Source of the DNA: an uncultured Bacteroidales bacterium
GTDB taxonomy: Bacteria; Bacteroidota; Bacteroidia; Bacteroidales; Muribaculaceae
DNA length: 49,892 bases
Direction: 5' to 3'
Assembly: GCA_947072905.1 (NCBI GenBank)
Contig: CAMTKF010000015.1
Location: 1 to 49,892, forward strand
The translations under genes and the position numbers were made by a program. Every line of letters starts with the position of its first letter. Positions within the stretch are counted from its first letter, which is position 1. Positions 7,832-16,370 of this stretch are shown here, piece by piece. The notes beneath the pieces were generated by a model. That model made no database searches. It was not told where the DNA came from and was given only the letters and a program-made list of their open reading frames with translations.

Positions 7832-8290
7832 TTAGCCGAGTCTGAATACAATGCGCTGCACGCCGTCCTGCCAGCGAGTGCTTGTGATTCGGAATTCGCC
7901 TATTTCGCCTGTATACTTTACGTGCGTACCGGCACACAGGCATTGGTCATAATCGCCTATGTGTACCACGCGCACGGTGTCTGAGGCATCATCGGGCAGC
8001 CGGCTCATATCGAAGCGCTGCATGGCTTCGGCTTGCGTGATGTATTCCTCGGTCACAGCTACATTTGCCTTGACAGCTTGGTTTACATAATCTTCGAGCG
8101 ATTTGATCTCTTCATCTGTAAGGGCTTTGGGCAAATGATAATCGAGTTTCGACTTTTTGCGCTCGATGTGGGTGCTGAATGCACGTCCATGACCGTAGCG
8201 ACGGGCCATTTCACCATTTAGCAAGTGCTCGGCTGAGTGCATGGGTGGAAATTCCTGCTTGTTATGATTGTTGAGAATAGGTTCTTCCAT
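7832..8290 (-). CDS. AlaX-like tRNA-editing (threonyl/alanyl-tRNA synthetase SAD) protein
   Basis: The 152-residue protein is a stand-alone editing domain of the AlaRS/ThrRS second-additional-domain family, which hydrolyses mischarged aminoacyl-tRNA such as Ser-tRNA(Ala). The zinc-binding motif HSAEH (residues about 18-22) and the CAGTHV motif (about 118-123) supply the expected His/His and Cys/His ligands. It lacks the N-terminal OB-like region of longer AlaX forms. It is the last gene of a minus-strand operon after crcB and yjbR, with a 10-nt gap. Its TAA stop overlaps the right CTTAG copy of the adjacent MITE-like element. Confidence 0.85.
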   Translation of the reverse strand: MEEPILNNHNKQEFPPMHSAEHLLNGEMARRYGHGRAFSTHIERKKSKLDYHLPKALTDEEIKSLEDYVNQAVKANVAVTEEYITQAEAMQRFDMSRLPDDASDTVRVVHIGDYDQCLCAGTHVKYTGEIGEFRITSTRWQDGVQRIVFRLG

Positions 8291-8300
8291 TTATAGTGTT

Positions 8301-8663
8301 TTATTTCTTGTGTTTATTCTTGTTCTTGGCTTTGACTATTTCGTATGACTCGGCCACCATGTTGAGTATCTCAGCGTCTGAAATATCTCCGCCCGGTTGC
8401 AATTCTATCCAATATTTGGCACTCATATTGCGGTGGCTCGAACAAGCAGTGCGGGTTTCGTGCAGTGTGGCAATGGTTTCAGGATTGCCTTTGACTGTCA
8501 CTCCGGTGAAATCGTCCATATCAAACATGCAGAACATGTGGTCGCATACATAAAATACGAGTATAGATTCAAAACGTGCAGCAAATTTTCCGAACGGAGT
8601 CTTTTCGTATACCCCTTCGAACGACAGACAATATTCTCTTAAATTCTCAATATCCATGTACAA
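8301..8663 (-). CDS. MmcQ/YjbR-family protein
   Basis: This 120-residue protein belongs to the MmcQ/YjbR family (CyaY-like fold, sometimes described as DNA-binding, function unsettled). Diagnostic segments are CLSFEGVYEKTPFGK near the N-terminus, FCMFDMDD in the centre and SAKYWIELQPGGDISDAEI in the C-terminal half. The tail KAKNKNKHKK is strongly basic. Two in-frame ATGs are possible, at 8663 and 8657; MDIENLREY (from 8657) fits the family start better. It lies 2 nt after crcB, so the two are almost certainly co-transcribed. Confidence 0.88.
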   Translation of the reverse strand: MYMDIENLREYCLSFEGVYEKTPFGKFAARFESILVFYVCDHMFCMFDMDDFTGVTVKGNPETIATLHETRTACSSHRNMSAKYWIELQPGGDISDAEILNMVAESYEIVKAKNKNKHKK

Positions 8664-8665
8664 GA

Positions 8666-9037
8666 TTATTTAGCTATGGCTGCGCCGGCAAAGGCGGCAA
8701 CTAATCCGAGAGCGACACTAAGCAACACGTATACGGCAAACATCATGATCTCGCCCTGTTTAATCAGCGCAAGGCTGTCGTTACTGAATGTGGAGAATGT
8801 GGTGAATCCTCCGCAAAGCCCGGCTGTCAGGAACAATCGCACTTCATCAGATAAATGAAAACGGGCCGACAGTGAATAAAACAGCCCTATCATGAAAGAG
8901 CCCGCGATATTGACCGCAAACGTTGACCACGGGAAATTGTAGGGCACAATTTTCTCGTGCAAAAGCATCTGAACGCCATAGCGCAGCACACTGCCTATAC
9001 CGCCGCCAAAAAATACTGCCAAAAAAGCCTTTATCAT
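8666..9037 (-). CDS. crcB: Fluoride channel CrcB/Fluc
   Basis: The 123-residue membrane protein has four hydrophobic helices and is a member of the CrcB/Fluc fluoride-exporting channels, which function as antiparallel dimers. Family signatures are GGGIGSVLRY near the N-terminus, FAVNIAGSFMIG in the second helix and GLCGGFTTFSTFS in the third, with the Phe/Thr track residues that line the fluoride path. It heads the operon crcB-yjbR-alaX. A -7-like TAATTTTG occurs on the minus strand at 9059-9066, but no good -33 is visible. No fluoride riboswitch was recognised in the 5' region. Confidence 0.95.
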   Translation of the reverse strand: MIKAFLAVFFGGGIGSVLRYGVQMLLHEKIVPYNFPWSTFAVNIAGSFMIGLFYSLSARFHLSDEVRLFLTAGLCGGFTTFSTFSNDSLALIKQGEIMMFAVYVLLSVALGLVAAFAGAAIAK

Positions 9038-9132
9038 AGTCTATATTGTTCAGTAATGCAAAATTAAGAAATTCCGCCGATATATTATCCATTAATTTAT
9101 CAAATATAATAGAAATATTTTCCATTGGAAAA

Positions 9133-9163
9133 TTTGTCAATAAGAAAATTTATTGCAACTTTG
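9133..9163 (+). promoter_or_regulatory. Promoter of the CoA-disulfide reductase fusion gene
   Basis: TTTG at 9133-9136 and CAACTTTG at 9156-9163, separated by 19 bp, match the consensus with one mismatch in the -7 box. Transcription should start near 9170, which rules out the TTG start at 9153 and makes the ATG at 9177 almost leaderless. Confidence 0.7.
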
Positions 9164-9200
9164 CACTGTTTCAAATATGAAAGTGAAAAAACTAATGGAT

Positions 9201-11639
9201 ATGAAATACCTCATTATAGGCGGTGTGGCCGGTGGAGCAACCGCAGCCGCACGAATCAGAAGAATAAGCGAACAGTCGGAAATTATATTGTTTGAAAAAG
9301 GCGAATACATTTCATACGCCAACTGCGGTCTGCCTTATTATATCGGTGGAACTATTGAAGAACGCGACAAGCTCTTCGTGCAGACACCCGAGGCATTCGG
9401 ACGCAGGTTCAATATTGATGTGCGCACATCATCTGAAGTCACCGGTATCAATCCTAAGGCCAAGACTGTGACAGTGAAGGGTGCTGATGGCCGTGTATAC
9501 ACCGAGAGCTATGACAAACTGCTTTTGTCGCCCGGAGCATCGCCGGTAAAGCCGCCCCTGCCCGGCATAGACTCAGAGGGTATCTTCACATTGCGCAATG
9601 TGGCTGATACAGATGCTATCAAGGCATATATGAATGAGCGCGGCCCCAAAAATGCGGTAATCATAGGTGCCGGATTCATCGGGCTTGAGATGGCTGAGAA
9701 TCTTCATGAAGCCGGTATGGAAGTAGCCGTTGTTGAAATGGCAAACCAGGTTATGGCTCCCATTGATTATTCCTTGGCATCGTTTGTACATCAGCATCTT
9801 GCGCAGAAAGGAGTAAGCCTGTATCTTGAAAAAGCAGTGTCTTCATTTGAAAAGACTGACACCGGTATAAAGGTGGTATTCAAGTCGGGCGAAACATTGC
9901 TTACAGATTTGGTTATTCTGTCGATAGGTGTTCGTCCAAACACAAATCTCGCCCTTGAGGCCGGATTGGAACTTGGCGAGATGAAGGGACTGAAAGTTAA
10001 CCAATATCTTCAGACCTCTGACGATAATATATATGCCGTGGGTGATGTCATCGAATACCCGCATCCTGTCACAGGTAAACCTTGGCTCAACTACCTTGCC
10101 GGTCCGGCCAACCGTCAGGCACGCATTGTGGCCGATAATATGGTTTTCGGCAACAAGGAGCCATACGAAGGAGCCATAGGCACATCAATTGCCAAGGTCT
10201 TTGACCTTACCGTAGCGTCGACCGGCCTTGCAGCCAAGCGACTCAAGCAGATGGGCATTGACTACCTTACAGCCACCATACATCCCAACTCACACGCAGG
10301 CTACTATCCCGGAGCCTTGCCTATGACAGTCAAGGTAATATTCGCTCCCGCCGACGGCAAACTGCTCGGCGCGCAGATTGTAGGCTATGACGGAGTTGAC
10401 AAGCGTATAGATGAACTTGCCTTGGTTATAAAACGCGGCGGATCTGTATTCGACCTTCAGGCAGTGGAGCAGGCATACGCACCTCCATACTCGTCGGCAA
10501 AAGACCCCGTGGCCGTGGCAGGATACGTTGCCGGAAACATCATAAAAGGCAAGATGAAGCCCCTTTACTGGCGTGAGTTGCGCGATGCCGATCTTTCAAA
10601 AGTCACTTTGATAGATGTGCGCACTCCCGATGAATTCAAGCTCGGTGCCATAAATGGAGCTGTAAACATACCACTCGACGATATGCGCGAGCGTATTGGA
10701 GAGATACCCGCAGACAAGCCTGTTTACCTCTACTGTGGAGTAGGATTGCGCGGTTATCTGGCATCCAATATCTTGCTACAGAACGGATTTAAGGATGTAA
10801 GCAACCTTGTGGGCGGACTAAAACTGTACAAATCGGCAACTGCTGAGTTGCCGCGGCCCAAGGGATTTTCTGTTGCCAAGCGTTCAGAAGTAGCCTTTGA
10901 TACTCCAACTTCTCGGTCTGTAAAGGTTGATGCCTGTGGCATATCTTGTCCCGGACCGATTATGAAGTTGAAAAACAATATGGAGAAACTATCGGCCGGC
11001 GAACGCCTTGAGGTGATTGCCACCGACCCCGGTTTCCCTCGTGATGCCGAGGCATGGTGCGAGACGACAGGCAACAGGTTCATATCGTCAAGCTCTCAAA
11101 GCGGCCGTCATACCGTGATTGTTGAAAAGACCGGACAGCAGGACGCTCCGTCAACAGTTATCGACTCTGAAAAGGGCAAAACATTCATACTCTTCAGCGA
11201 TGACCTCGATAAAGCGCTTGCCACATTCGTACTCGCCAACGGTGCCGCTGCCACCGGTAAGAAAGTAACTATTTTCTTCACGTTCTGGGGACTGAATGCA
11301 ATCAAAAAAGAAGTAAAACCGGCTGTCAGAAAAGATATTTTTGGCAAGATGTTCGGAATGATGCTTCCGTCAAGCTCAAAGAAACTCAGTCTGTCGAAGA
11401 TGAATATGGGCGGACTTGGCAGCAAGATGATGCGCTACATCATGAAGAAGAAAAATGTGGATTCAATAGAAGTGCTGCGTGCGCAGGCTATTGAAAACGG
11501 TGTGGAATTCATCGCCTGCCAGATGTCAATGGACGTGATGGGTGTTGCCCGCGAGGAACTGCTTGATGAAGTTACCGTAGGCGGTGTGGCTACTTATATG
11601 AGCCGTGCCGAGCAGGCAAATGTAAATCTGTTCATCTGA
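9201..11639 (+). CDS. CoA-disulfide reductase/NADH oxidase fused to rhodanese, TusA and DsrE domains
   Basis: The large protein joins four sulfur-handling modules. Residues 1 to about 445 are a flavin pyridine-nucleotide disulfide oxidoreductase, with IIGGVAGGATAAARIRR binding FAD and Cys42 in SYANCGLPYY as the single-Cys redox centre of the CoA-disulfide reductase group. Residues about 450-545 are a rhodanese domain, active Cys512 in LYCGVGLRG. Residues about 572-640 are a TusA/SirA domain with Cys583 in SCPGPIMK. The rest is a DsrE/DsrF-like domain with Cys773. Such fusions reduce or relay persulfide and polysulfide sulfur. The ATG at 9201 is preferred, as MKYLIIGGVAGG is the family start; ATGs at 9177 and 9195 are also in frame. 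A MarR regulator follows after 5 nt. Confidence 0.92.
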   Translation: MKYLIIGGVAGGATAAARIRRISEQSEIILFEKGEYISYANCGLPYYIGGTIEERDKLFVQTPEAFGRRFNIDVRTSSEVTGINPKAKTVTVKGADGRVYTESYDKLLLSPGASPVKPPLPGIDSEGIFTLRNVADTDAIKAYMNERGPKNAVIIGAGFIGLEMAENLHEAGMEVAVVEMANQVMAPIDYSLASFVHQHLAQKGVSLYLEKAVSSFEKTDTGIKVVFKSGETLLTDLVILSIGVRPNTNLALEAGLELGEMKGLKVNQYLQTSDDNIYAVGDVIEYPHPVTGKPWLNYLAGPANRQARIVADNMVFGNKEPYEGAIGTSIAKVFDLTVASTGLAAKRLKQMGIDYLTATIHPNSHAGYYPGALPMTVKVIFAPADGKLLGAQIVGYDGVDKRIDELALVIKRGGSVFDLQAVEQAYAPPYSSAKDPVAVAGYVAGNIIKGKMKPLYWRELRDADLSKVTLIDVRTPDEFKLGAINGAVNIPLDDMRERIGEIPADKPVYLYCGVGLRGYLASNILLQNGFKDVSNLVGGLKLYKSATAELPRPKGFSVAKRSEVAFDTPTSRSVKVDACGISCPGPIMKLKNNMEKLSAGERLEVIATDPGFPRDAEAWCETTGNRFISSSSQSGRHTVIVEKTGQQDAPSTVIDSEKGKTFILFSDDLDKALATFVLANGAAATGKKVTIFFTFWGLNAIKKEVKPAVRKDIFGKMFGMMLPSSSKKLSLSKMNMGGLGSKMMRYIMKKKNVDSIEVLRAQAIENGVEFIACQMSMDVMGVAREELLDEVTVGGVATYMSRAEQANVNLFI

Positions 11640-11644
11640 TTGCG

Positions 11645-11998
11645 ATGGAAAAGATAAAGTCTATATGCGTTATGCGCGAGCTTGTACTCGCAATGGCCGA
11701 GCTCGAATCGCAACTTCAACAGCTGTATGGCGTGTCGTTAAACGAAGCAATGTTGCTGTGCTGTATAGGCGAAGAAACATTGACTGCTTCTGTGATTTCG
11801 GAGCATACAGGACTTGCGCCCTCCAATACATCCAAGGTTTTACGTTCAATCGAAAAAAAAGGATTGATAAACCGCTCGTTGGGCGAGGAAGACAAGCGTC
11901 AGATGCGTTTCTCGCTATCCGATAAAGGCATGGAAACACTGATGTGCATTAAAAGAGAGGAAATAAGCATCCCCAAATTCCTCGCCCCGCTATTCTGA
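11645..11998 (+). CDS. MarR-family transcriptional regulator
   Basis: This short (117 residue) winged-helix protein resembles MarR regulators. It contains the helix-turn-helix stretch TASVISEHTGLAPSNTSKVLRSIEKKGLI followed by a wing, SLGEEDKRQMRFSLSDKG. Two cysteines occur together at about residues 39-40 (LLCCIGE), possible redox or persulfide sensors given the upstream gene, though this is inference. It lies 5 nt after the sulfur-transfer fusion and probably regulates that operon. It is shorter than typical MarR proteins, lacking part of the dimerisation helices. Confidence 0.8.
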   Translation: MEKIKSICVMRELVLAMAELESQLQQLYGVSLNEAMLLCCIGEETLTASVISEHTGLAPSNTSKVLRSIEKKGLINRSLGEEDKRQMRFSLSDKGMETLMCIKREEISIPKFLAPLF

Positions 11999-12011
11999 CT
12001 CAGCCACCCTT

Positions 12012-12069
12012 TAGCATATCAAAAAACTCTCCGAGTTAAAGTTAACTTGGAGAGTTTTTTGATATGCTA
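12012..12069. terminator. Bidirectional terminator between convergent genes
   Basis: A perfect 21-bp stem (12012-12032 with 12049-12069) extends into an inner AGTTAA/TTAACT pairing. The stem carries A6 and T6 runs, so each strand reads as a GC-containing hairpin with a T tract. It overlaps the stop codon of the minus-strand receptor gene and ends both transcripts. Confidence 0.88.
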
Positions 12070-14112
12070 TTTCCCTGTGCCGAAGCGTGAGGTGTCGATA
12101 TTGCTGTCGTTTTTGGGCTTGAAGCCGTTGAAACGCCAGATGAATGTGAGTTTGAGGTTGCGTGCCATGTCGCGCACTTTCATACGGTAGTCTTGTCCGG
12201 CATGGTTGATTGTCATTGTCGGCGACCAGCGGTTGAATATGTCATTGGCTTGCAGGTCAAGCTCGCAGCAACGTTTCTTTCCAAACTGCCATTTAACTCC
12301 CGCGTCAACTTTCCACATTGCAGACAGGTCGGCCGAACCCTGGATAGACGGAGAGATGTAAGTGAAGTCAACTGATATGGAAACAGGACTATCATGAGTG
12401 AATTTGAGCGAGTTGTTCAATTCGCCGTAGAATATCCACTTACGGTTATTGAAGTTTATGTCGTGGAATCGGTCGGCTTTCTCCCGTTGGTTGAATATGT
12501 TGGCAGTAGCGGTGGCATTCCAGATATAGCCGATATTGAACGGTACGTTCAGGTTAAGCCCCACTGTGCGCTTATAGTTCATGTTGATGGTTTGGTAAAT
12601 AAGGCTCAATTCATCGGGTGACTGATAGGGCAGTTGCACGGTAGCTTTGTCGGCATACTGCGCATAGAGAGTTGCAACGTACTTCTGTTTGAAGATATAG
12701 CTAAACTGCGCGGCGTAGTTGAGATAGGGTTGCAATGCCGGATTTCCCAGTACCTTTGCGTAAGGATTGATGTGCGAAGTGCCGTTGCGCAGTTCCCAAT
12801 ACAACGGATAGATGCGTATGGTTGACAGATTCAGTTGGAAGATGCTTTTAGGAGTCTTGTAATATGTGGCTCCGAATTGAGGTATGAAGTTCCAATTGTG
12901 CTTAAAGTTGTTGTGGTAATATTCACCCTTGGCCGACACGTTGAACGACAGACCCCAATCGAAAGAGTGCTGAACCCCTATGTAAGCATCGGCCACATCC
13001 TCTGATGTCGTGCCTGAGAATCCCTCAGAATCTTCAATGGGGTATGCTGTCTGCGAGCTGCTGTCATCGGCATGTTGGTATTCCACACCATAGTTGAGCT
13101 GCCACTTTCCTAACTGATGCTGCCGGTCGAGATATACATGCCAGCGGTTGATGTCCTGTTTGTTCAACTCGCCAAGGAGATAATCGCTGTCTTGAAAAAG
13201 TGATTGGCCGCGTTTCTCTTCGTAATACGTATAATCGCCGCCGACTGTCAGACCGAAAGGCGCAGAATAGCGCAGGGCTATATTGTGGAAATTTACAGGC
13301 CCGTGGCAGTTGTAAAAGTTGACAAAGCTGCCGAGGGTGCCGTACGAAAGGCTCCGCCCTTTGGCTGCTGAGTTTATCTGTCCGTTGTAGGTAATGCGCC
13401 AGTTTTTGTATGTAGCTGATGTATAGATAGAGTTGGACCAATTCTCTGATATACGACGCATATCGTCCTCAATCAAGGTTCGTTTACCTTCAAACAGATG
13501 ATTGGAGAAAGTCTGCTCGCGATTCCACCCCTTAGTGTGCGACAGCCCGTAGTTGAGGTCAAAAGTCCAGTCATTCACAGCATACGTCGCTGCAAGTGCC
13601 CCGCCGTAAGAGCCATAATGCCCCTGATTATATCCGGCGCGGACTTGTCCTTGCAGACCGTCGAGAGGGGTAGGGGTCTTTAATACTACGTTTATAACAG
13701 CTCCGTTAACATGGTATTTGGCGGGAGCGGTGTACATTATTTCCACTGTTTTCAGTCGGTCGACCGGGGTAGTGTAGAGTAGTTGATACAGATTCTGCAC
13801 CGGCATGTTTGTCAACTCACCGTTAAGTATGATTGTGACATTCGTTGCTCCGGCCAATCCTATCATGCCGTTGTTGTTGACCACTCCCGGCAGGTAGCCC
13901 AAGGCTTCAAGAATGTTGCTGACAGGTTTGTCCTTGACTATGGAAGGCAGGTCAACCACCATCATGCCGTCTTGCCCCTTTACCTGCGGTTTTTCGCCCG
14001 TTACGACCACTTCGTTCAGTTGTCGGCTGCCTGTGCTGTCAGTGTTCTCACTTTGAGCCGACAAGTGATTGAAAGCCGACAATGCAATAAAAATGATGAA
14101 TATTCGCTTCAT
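12067..14112 (-). CDS. Outer-membrane beta-barrel receptor (TonB-dependent receptor-like)
   Basis: The 681-residue protein has a signal peptide ending about LSAQ and a likely TonB-box segment, RQLNEVVVTGEKP (about 31-43). A plug domain follows (about 45-150, with LGYLPGVVNNNG and VTIILNGELTN) and then a long beta-barrel ending in an aromatic-rich strand (LTFIWRFNGF). It lacks the N-terminal CarboxypepD_reg domain of its paralog at 4262. It is divergent from a two-component system, and the intergenic region holds paired repeats, so it is a likely target of that system. The -7 box TAACTTTG is at 14137-14144, with TTTG 16 bp upstream, a shorter spacing than usual and consistent with activator-dependent expression. 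Confidence 0.85.
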   Translation of the reverse strand: MKRIFIIFIALSAFNHLSAQSENTDSTGSRQLNEVVVTGEKPQVKGQDGMMVVDLPSIVKDKPVSNILEALGYLPGVVNNNGMIGLAGATNVTIILNGELTNMPVQNLYQLLYTTPVDRLKTVEIMYTAPAKYHVNGAVINVVLKTPTPLDGLQGQVRAGYNQGHYGSYGGALAATYAVNDWTFDLNYGLSHTKGWNREQTFSNHLFEGKRTLIEDDMRRISENWSNSIYTSATYKNWRITYNGQINSAAKGRSLSYGTLGSFVNFYNCHGPVNFHNIALRYSAPFGLTVGGDYTYYEEKRGQSLFQDSDYLLGELNKQDINRWHVYLDRQHQLGKWQLNYGVEYQHADDSSSQTAYPIEDSEGFSGTTSEDVADAYIGVQHSFDWGLSFNVSAKGEYYHNNFKHNWNFIPQFGATYYKTPKSIFQLNLSTIRIYPLYWELRNGTSHINPYAKVLGNPALQPYLNYAAQFSYIFKQKYVATLYAQYADKATVQLPYQSPDELSLIYQTINMNYKRTVGLNLNVPFNIGYIWNATATANIFNQREKADRFHDINFNNRKWIFYGELNNSLKFTHDSPVSISVDFTYISPSIQGSADLSAMWKVDAGVKWQFGKKRCCELDLQANDIFNRWSPTMTINHAGQDYRMKVRDMARNLKLTFIWRFNGFKPKNDSNIDTSRFGTGK

Positions 14113-14176
14113 AATTGTAGGTTTATTAATTCAGGGCAAAGTTAGTGCAGCACCCGGCGCCAAACAGTACATGTTA

Positions 14177-14214
14177 CCTTATTTAGTCTTAAGTCTTTCC
14201 TTATTTAGTCTTAA
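14177..14214. promoter_or_regulatory. Tandem direct repeats, probable response-regulator sites
   Basis: CCTTATTTAGTCTTAA occurs twice, at 14177-14192 and 14199-14214, exactly 22 bp apart (two helical turns). A further GTCTT half-site is at 14193-14197. Direct repeats in helical phase are the usual binding arrangement for OmpR-family regulators. They lie between a receptor gene and the two-component operon, about 65 bp upstream of the receptor's ATG and 50 bp upstream of the kinase ATG. Confidence 0.6.
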
Positions 14215-14264
14215 ATCTGCAATATGCAGTGTGGCAATGCCAAATATTATAGCTAATTTCGCGT

Positions 14265-15692
14265 ATGAAAAAATTCAGAATCAATTCCATAATCTTCATA
14301 TCTGCAATTGCGGTCATATTTGGTTGTAATGTCTTTTATCTTGACAAGTTATACAGTTCGATCCGGAACGATGCAGAACGCGAGGTTATGAGGGCTATGA
14401 CAGATGCCGATATTGACGACCTTATGTACAGGGCCGGTAGGGCACAGGCCCTTACCTCGAATGTGAAGATGCAGGAAGAAGCTGCCGAGGCGGCAGAGCA
14501 TAAAGTGCCGAGAAGGGCCGAGGCTACAACTTACAGGGACGAAAACGGGCAACTGATATCTGTAAGGACTGAAGTTGACGGAACTGTAGTTGAGCAACCT
14601 TCGGCTCTCTCTGAAAACCTGTCGTATGCCAACCAGATGGTAGATGCAATGAGCCGTCAGTTCCACGCCATTATGGATAAATATATACCATACGATATGG
14701 CCGTGATGGATAGCGTGTTGAGCAATCAGTTGAATAACAGGTTCATATATCCCGAATTTTTAGGTGTTGAAGTCGTTAACGGTATTGATTCTGTAATATG
14801 TCATAATCCAAAGCTAAAAGAAAAAGCAGATTTAGACTCGTTCAGAATATGTATAAATCCTGATGAGGGAATATACTATAAAGCATATATGACGCCCCTT
14901 ACCCGCCATATTCTCTCTCAGATGTTGGGTGTTATCGTAACAATATTTCTTCTGATGATTGCTTTTGCGGCCGCTTTTTGGTATCTGTTCCACACGGTTT
15001 CCAAACTGCGTACCATTGAGGAAATGAAAGACGATTTTGTAAGCAATATGACGCATGAGCTTAAGACTCCGATTTCCATAGCCTACTCGGCCAATGATGC
15101 CTTGCTCAACTATGATGACACAAACGACCCCGAGAAGAAATCGGCTTACCTCGCCATAGCCATGAAGCAGCTTAAGCGGCTTGGAGAGCTTGTTGAGAAT
15201 ATCCTTGCCATGAGCATGGAGCGCCGTAAGACTATGACATTGAAACCCGAGCAGTTTGATTTATCAAAACTTACCGCTGAAATAGCTGAAGCGCAGCAGC
15301 TCAGATGCGATAAAAATATAGATATTGCTATTGACTCGGAGAGCGCTGTCATCGTCACGGCAGACAAATCGCATATATCTAATGTTATCAATAATCTGAT
15401 TGACAACGCAATAAAATATTCAGGCGACTCCGTTGCCATAAACATTAAAATAAAGAACGACCGTCTGGAAGTGGCAGACAACGGCATAGGAATCCCCTCG
15501 AAGAGCCAGCCCTACATCTTCGACAAATTCTACAGAGTGCCGCATGGCAACCGCCAGGATGTACGCGGATATGGCATAGGGCTTTATTATGTGAAACATA
15601 TCCTCGAAAAGACGGGATGGAGTATTTCTGTAAAAAGTCAATCCGGACAAGGCTCGACATTCACTATTAAATTCAACGGCAATGAAATCTAA
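14265..15692 (+). CDS. Membrane sensor histidine kinase (RprX-like)
   Basis: The 475-residue kinase has an N-terminal membrane helix (about 8-25), a periplasmic sensor region of about 190 residues of unrecognised fold, and a second helix (about 218-242). HisKA and HATPase_c domains follow. The phosphoacceptor is His264 in NMTHELKTPIS. The ATP-binding boxes are intact: NVINNLIDNAIKYS, DNGIGIPS and GYGIGLYYVKHI. It overlaps the response-regulator gene by 11 bp, indicating translational coupling. The architecture resembles RprX of Bacteroides fragilis. No complete -33/-7 promoter is visible upstream, consistent with autoregulation through the upstream repeats. Confidence 0.92.
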   Translation: MKKFRINSIIFISAIAVIFGCNVFYLDKLYSSIRNDAEREVMRAMTDADIDDLMYRAGRAQALTSNVKMQEEAAEAAEHKVPRRAEATTYRDENGQLISVRTEVDGTVVEQPSALSENLSYANQMVDAMSRQFHAIMDKYIPYDMAVMDSVLSNQLNNRFIYPEFLGVEVVNGIDSVICHNPKLKEKADLDSFRICINPDEGIYYKAYMTPLTRHILSQMLGVIVTIFLLMIAFAAAFWYLFHTVSKLRTIEEMKDDFVSNMTHELKTPISIAYSANDALLNYDDTNDPEKKSAYLAIAMKQLKRLGELVENILAMSMERRKTMTLKPEQFDLSKLTAEIAEAQQLRCDKNIDIAIDSESAVIVTADKSHISNVINNLIDNAIKYSGDSVAINIKIKNDRLEVADNGIGIPSKSQPYIFDKFYRVPHGNRQDVRGYGIGLYYVKHILEKTGWSISVKSQSGQGSTFTIKFNGNEI

Positions 15693-16365
15693 GATTCTGT
15701 TTGTAGAGGATGAGCGCGACCTATCGCTCATTGTATGTGATACACTGCGTCAACAGGGCTATGAGGTAACGGCGGCATTTGACGGAATTGAGGGGCTTGC
15801 CGCATATAAGACCGATGGTGCCGACCTTGTTGTAGCCGATGTGATGATGCCCCGGCTCGACGGCTTTGCAATGGCAAGGGAAATAAGGCGTATTTCGTCC
15901 CAAGTGCCAATTATATTCCTTACTGCAAAAAGTACAATTGTTGATGTGGAGGAAGGTTTTGATATCGGGGCAAACGACTATTTGAAAAAGCCGTTTGAAC
16001 TCAGGGAACTGCTTGTCAGGGTCAAGGCCCTGCTGAGGAATATGGCCGGCAACAAGGCCGAAAATTTAGTGTATTCTATAGGAAACTTCAGCTTCGATGC
16101 AAGCAATCAGCTGCTTTCTATAAACGGCATGGAAACTGTAATTTCCAACATCGAGACACGGATATTGAAAAAGTTGTCAGCCAATATGGGCAAGACTGTG
16201 GATGCAACCGAGTTGATGATAGCTGTTTGGGGGCGCGATGAGCTTAGCAACCGCAATTCACTTCACGGCTATATACACAAATTGCGCAGAGCTTTTAGGC
16301 CAGATACGAATATCAGTATAATAAATCAGCGTGGCTTCGGCTATATGTTAACCGTTAAAGAATAA
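15682..16365 (+). CDS. OmpR-family response regulator (RprY-like)
   Basis: The 227-residue protein has a receiver domain (1 to about 118) with phosphoacceptor Asp53 in VVADVMMPRLDG, the acidic pair near residue 10 (EDER) and the conserved Lys in DYLKKPFELREL. A C-terminal winged-helix DNA-binding domain (about 133-227) includes NRNSLHGYIHKLRRAFRPD as its recognition helix. It is the partner of the overlapping kinase gene and the likely binder of the 22-bp-spaced repeats at 14177-14214. Confidence 0.95.
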   Translation: MKSKILFVEDERDLSLIVCDTLRQQGYEVTAAFDGIEGLAAYKTDGADLVVADVMMPRLDGFAMAREIRRISSQVPIIFLTAKSTIVDVEEGFDIGANDYLKKPFELRELLVRVKALLRNMAGNKAENLVYSIGNFSFDASNQLLSINGMETVISNIETRILKKLSANMGKTVDATELMIAVWGRDELSNRNSLHGYIHKLRRAFRPDTNISIINQRGFGYMLTVKE

Positions 16366-16370
16366 GAGTT

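Noticed and set aside
9038-9132. Possible fluoride riboswitch before crcB
   Set aside because: The region is AT-rich and no pseudoknot-type conserved sequence could be recognised; only a -7-like box is seen.
14177-14214. CRISPR-like array
   Set aside because: Only two short repeats with a 6-bp spacer are present; this is an operator-like arrangement.
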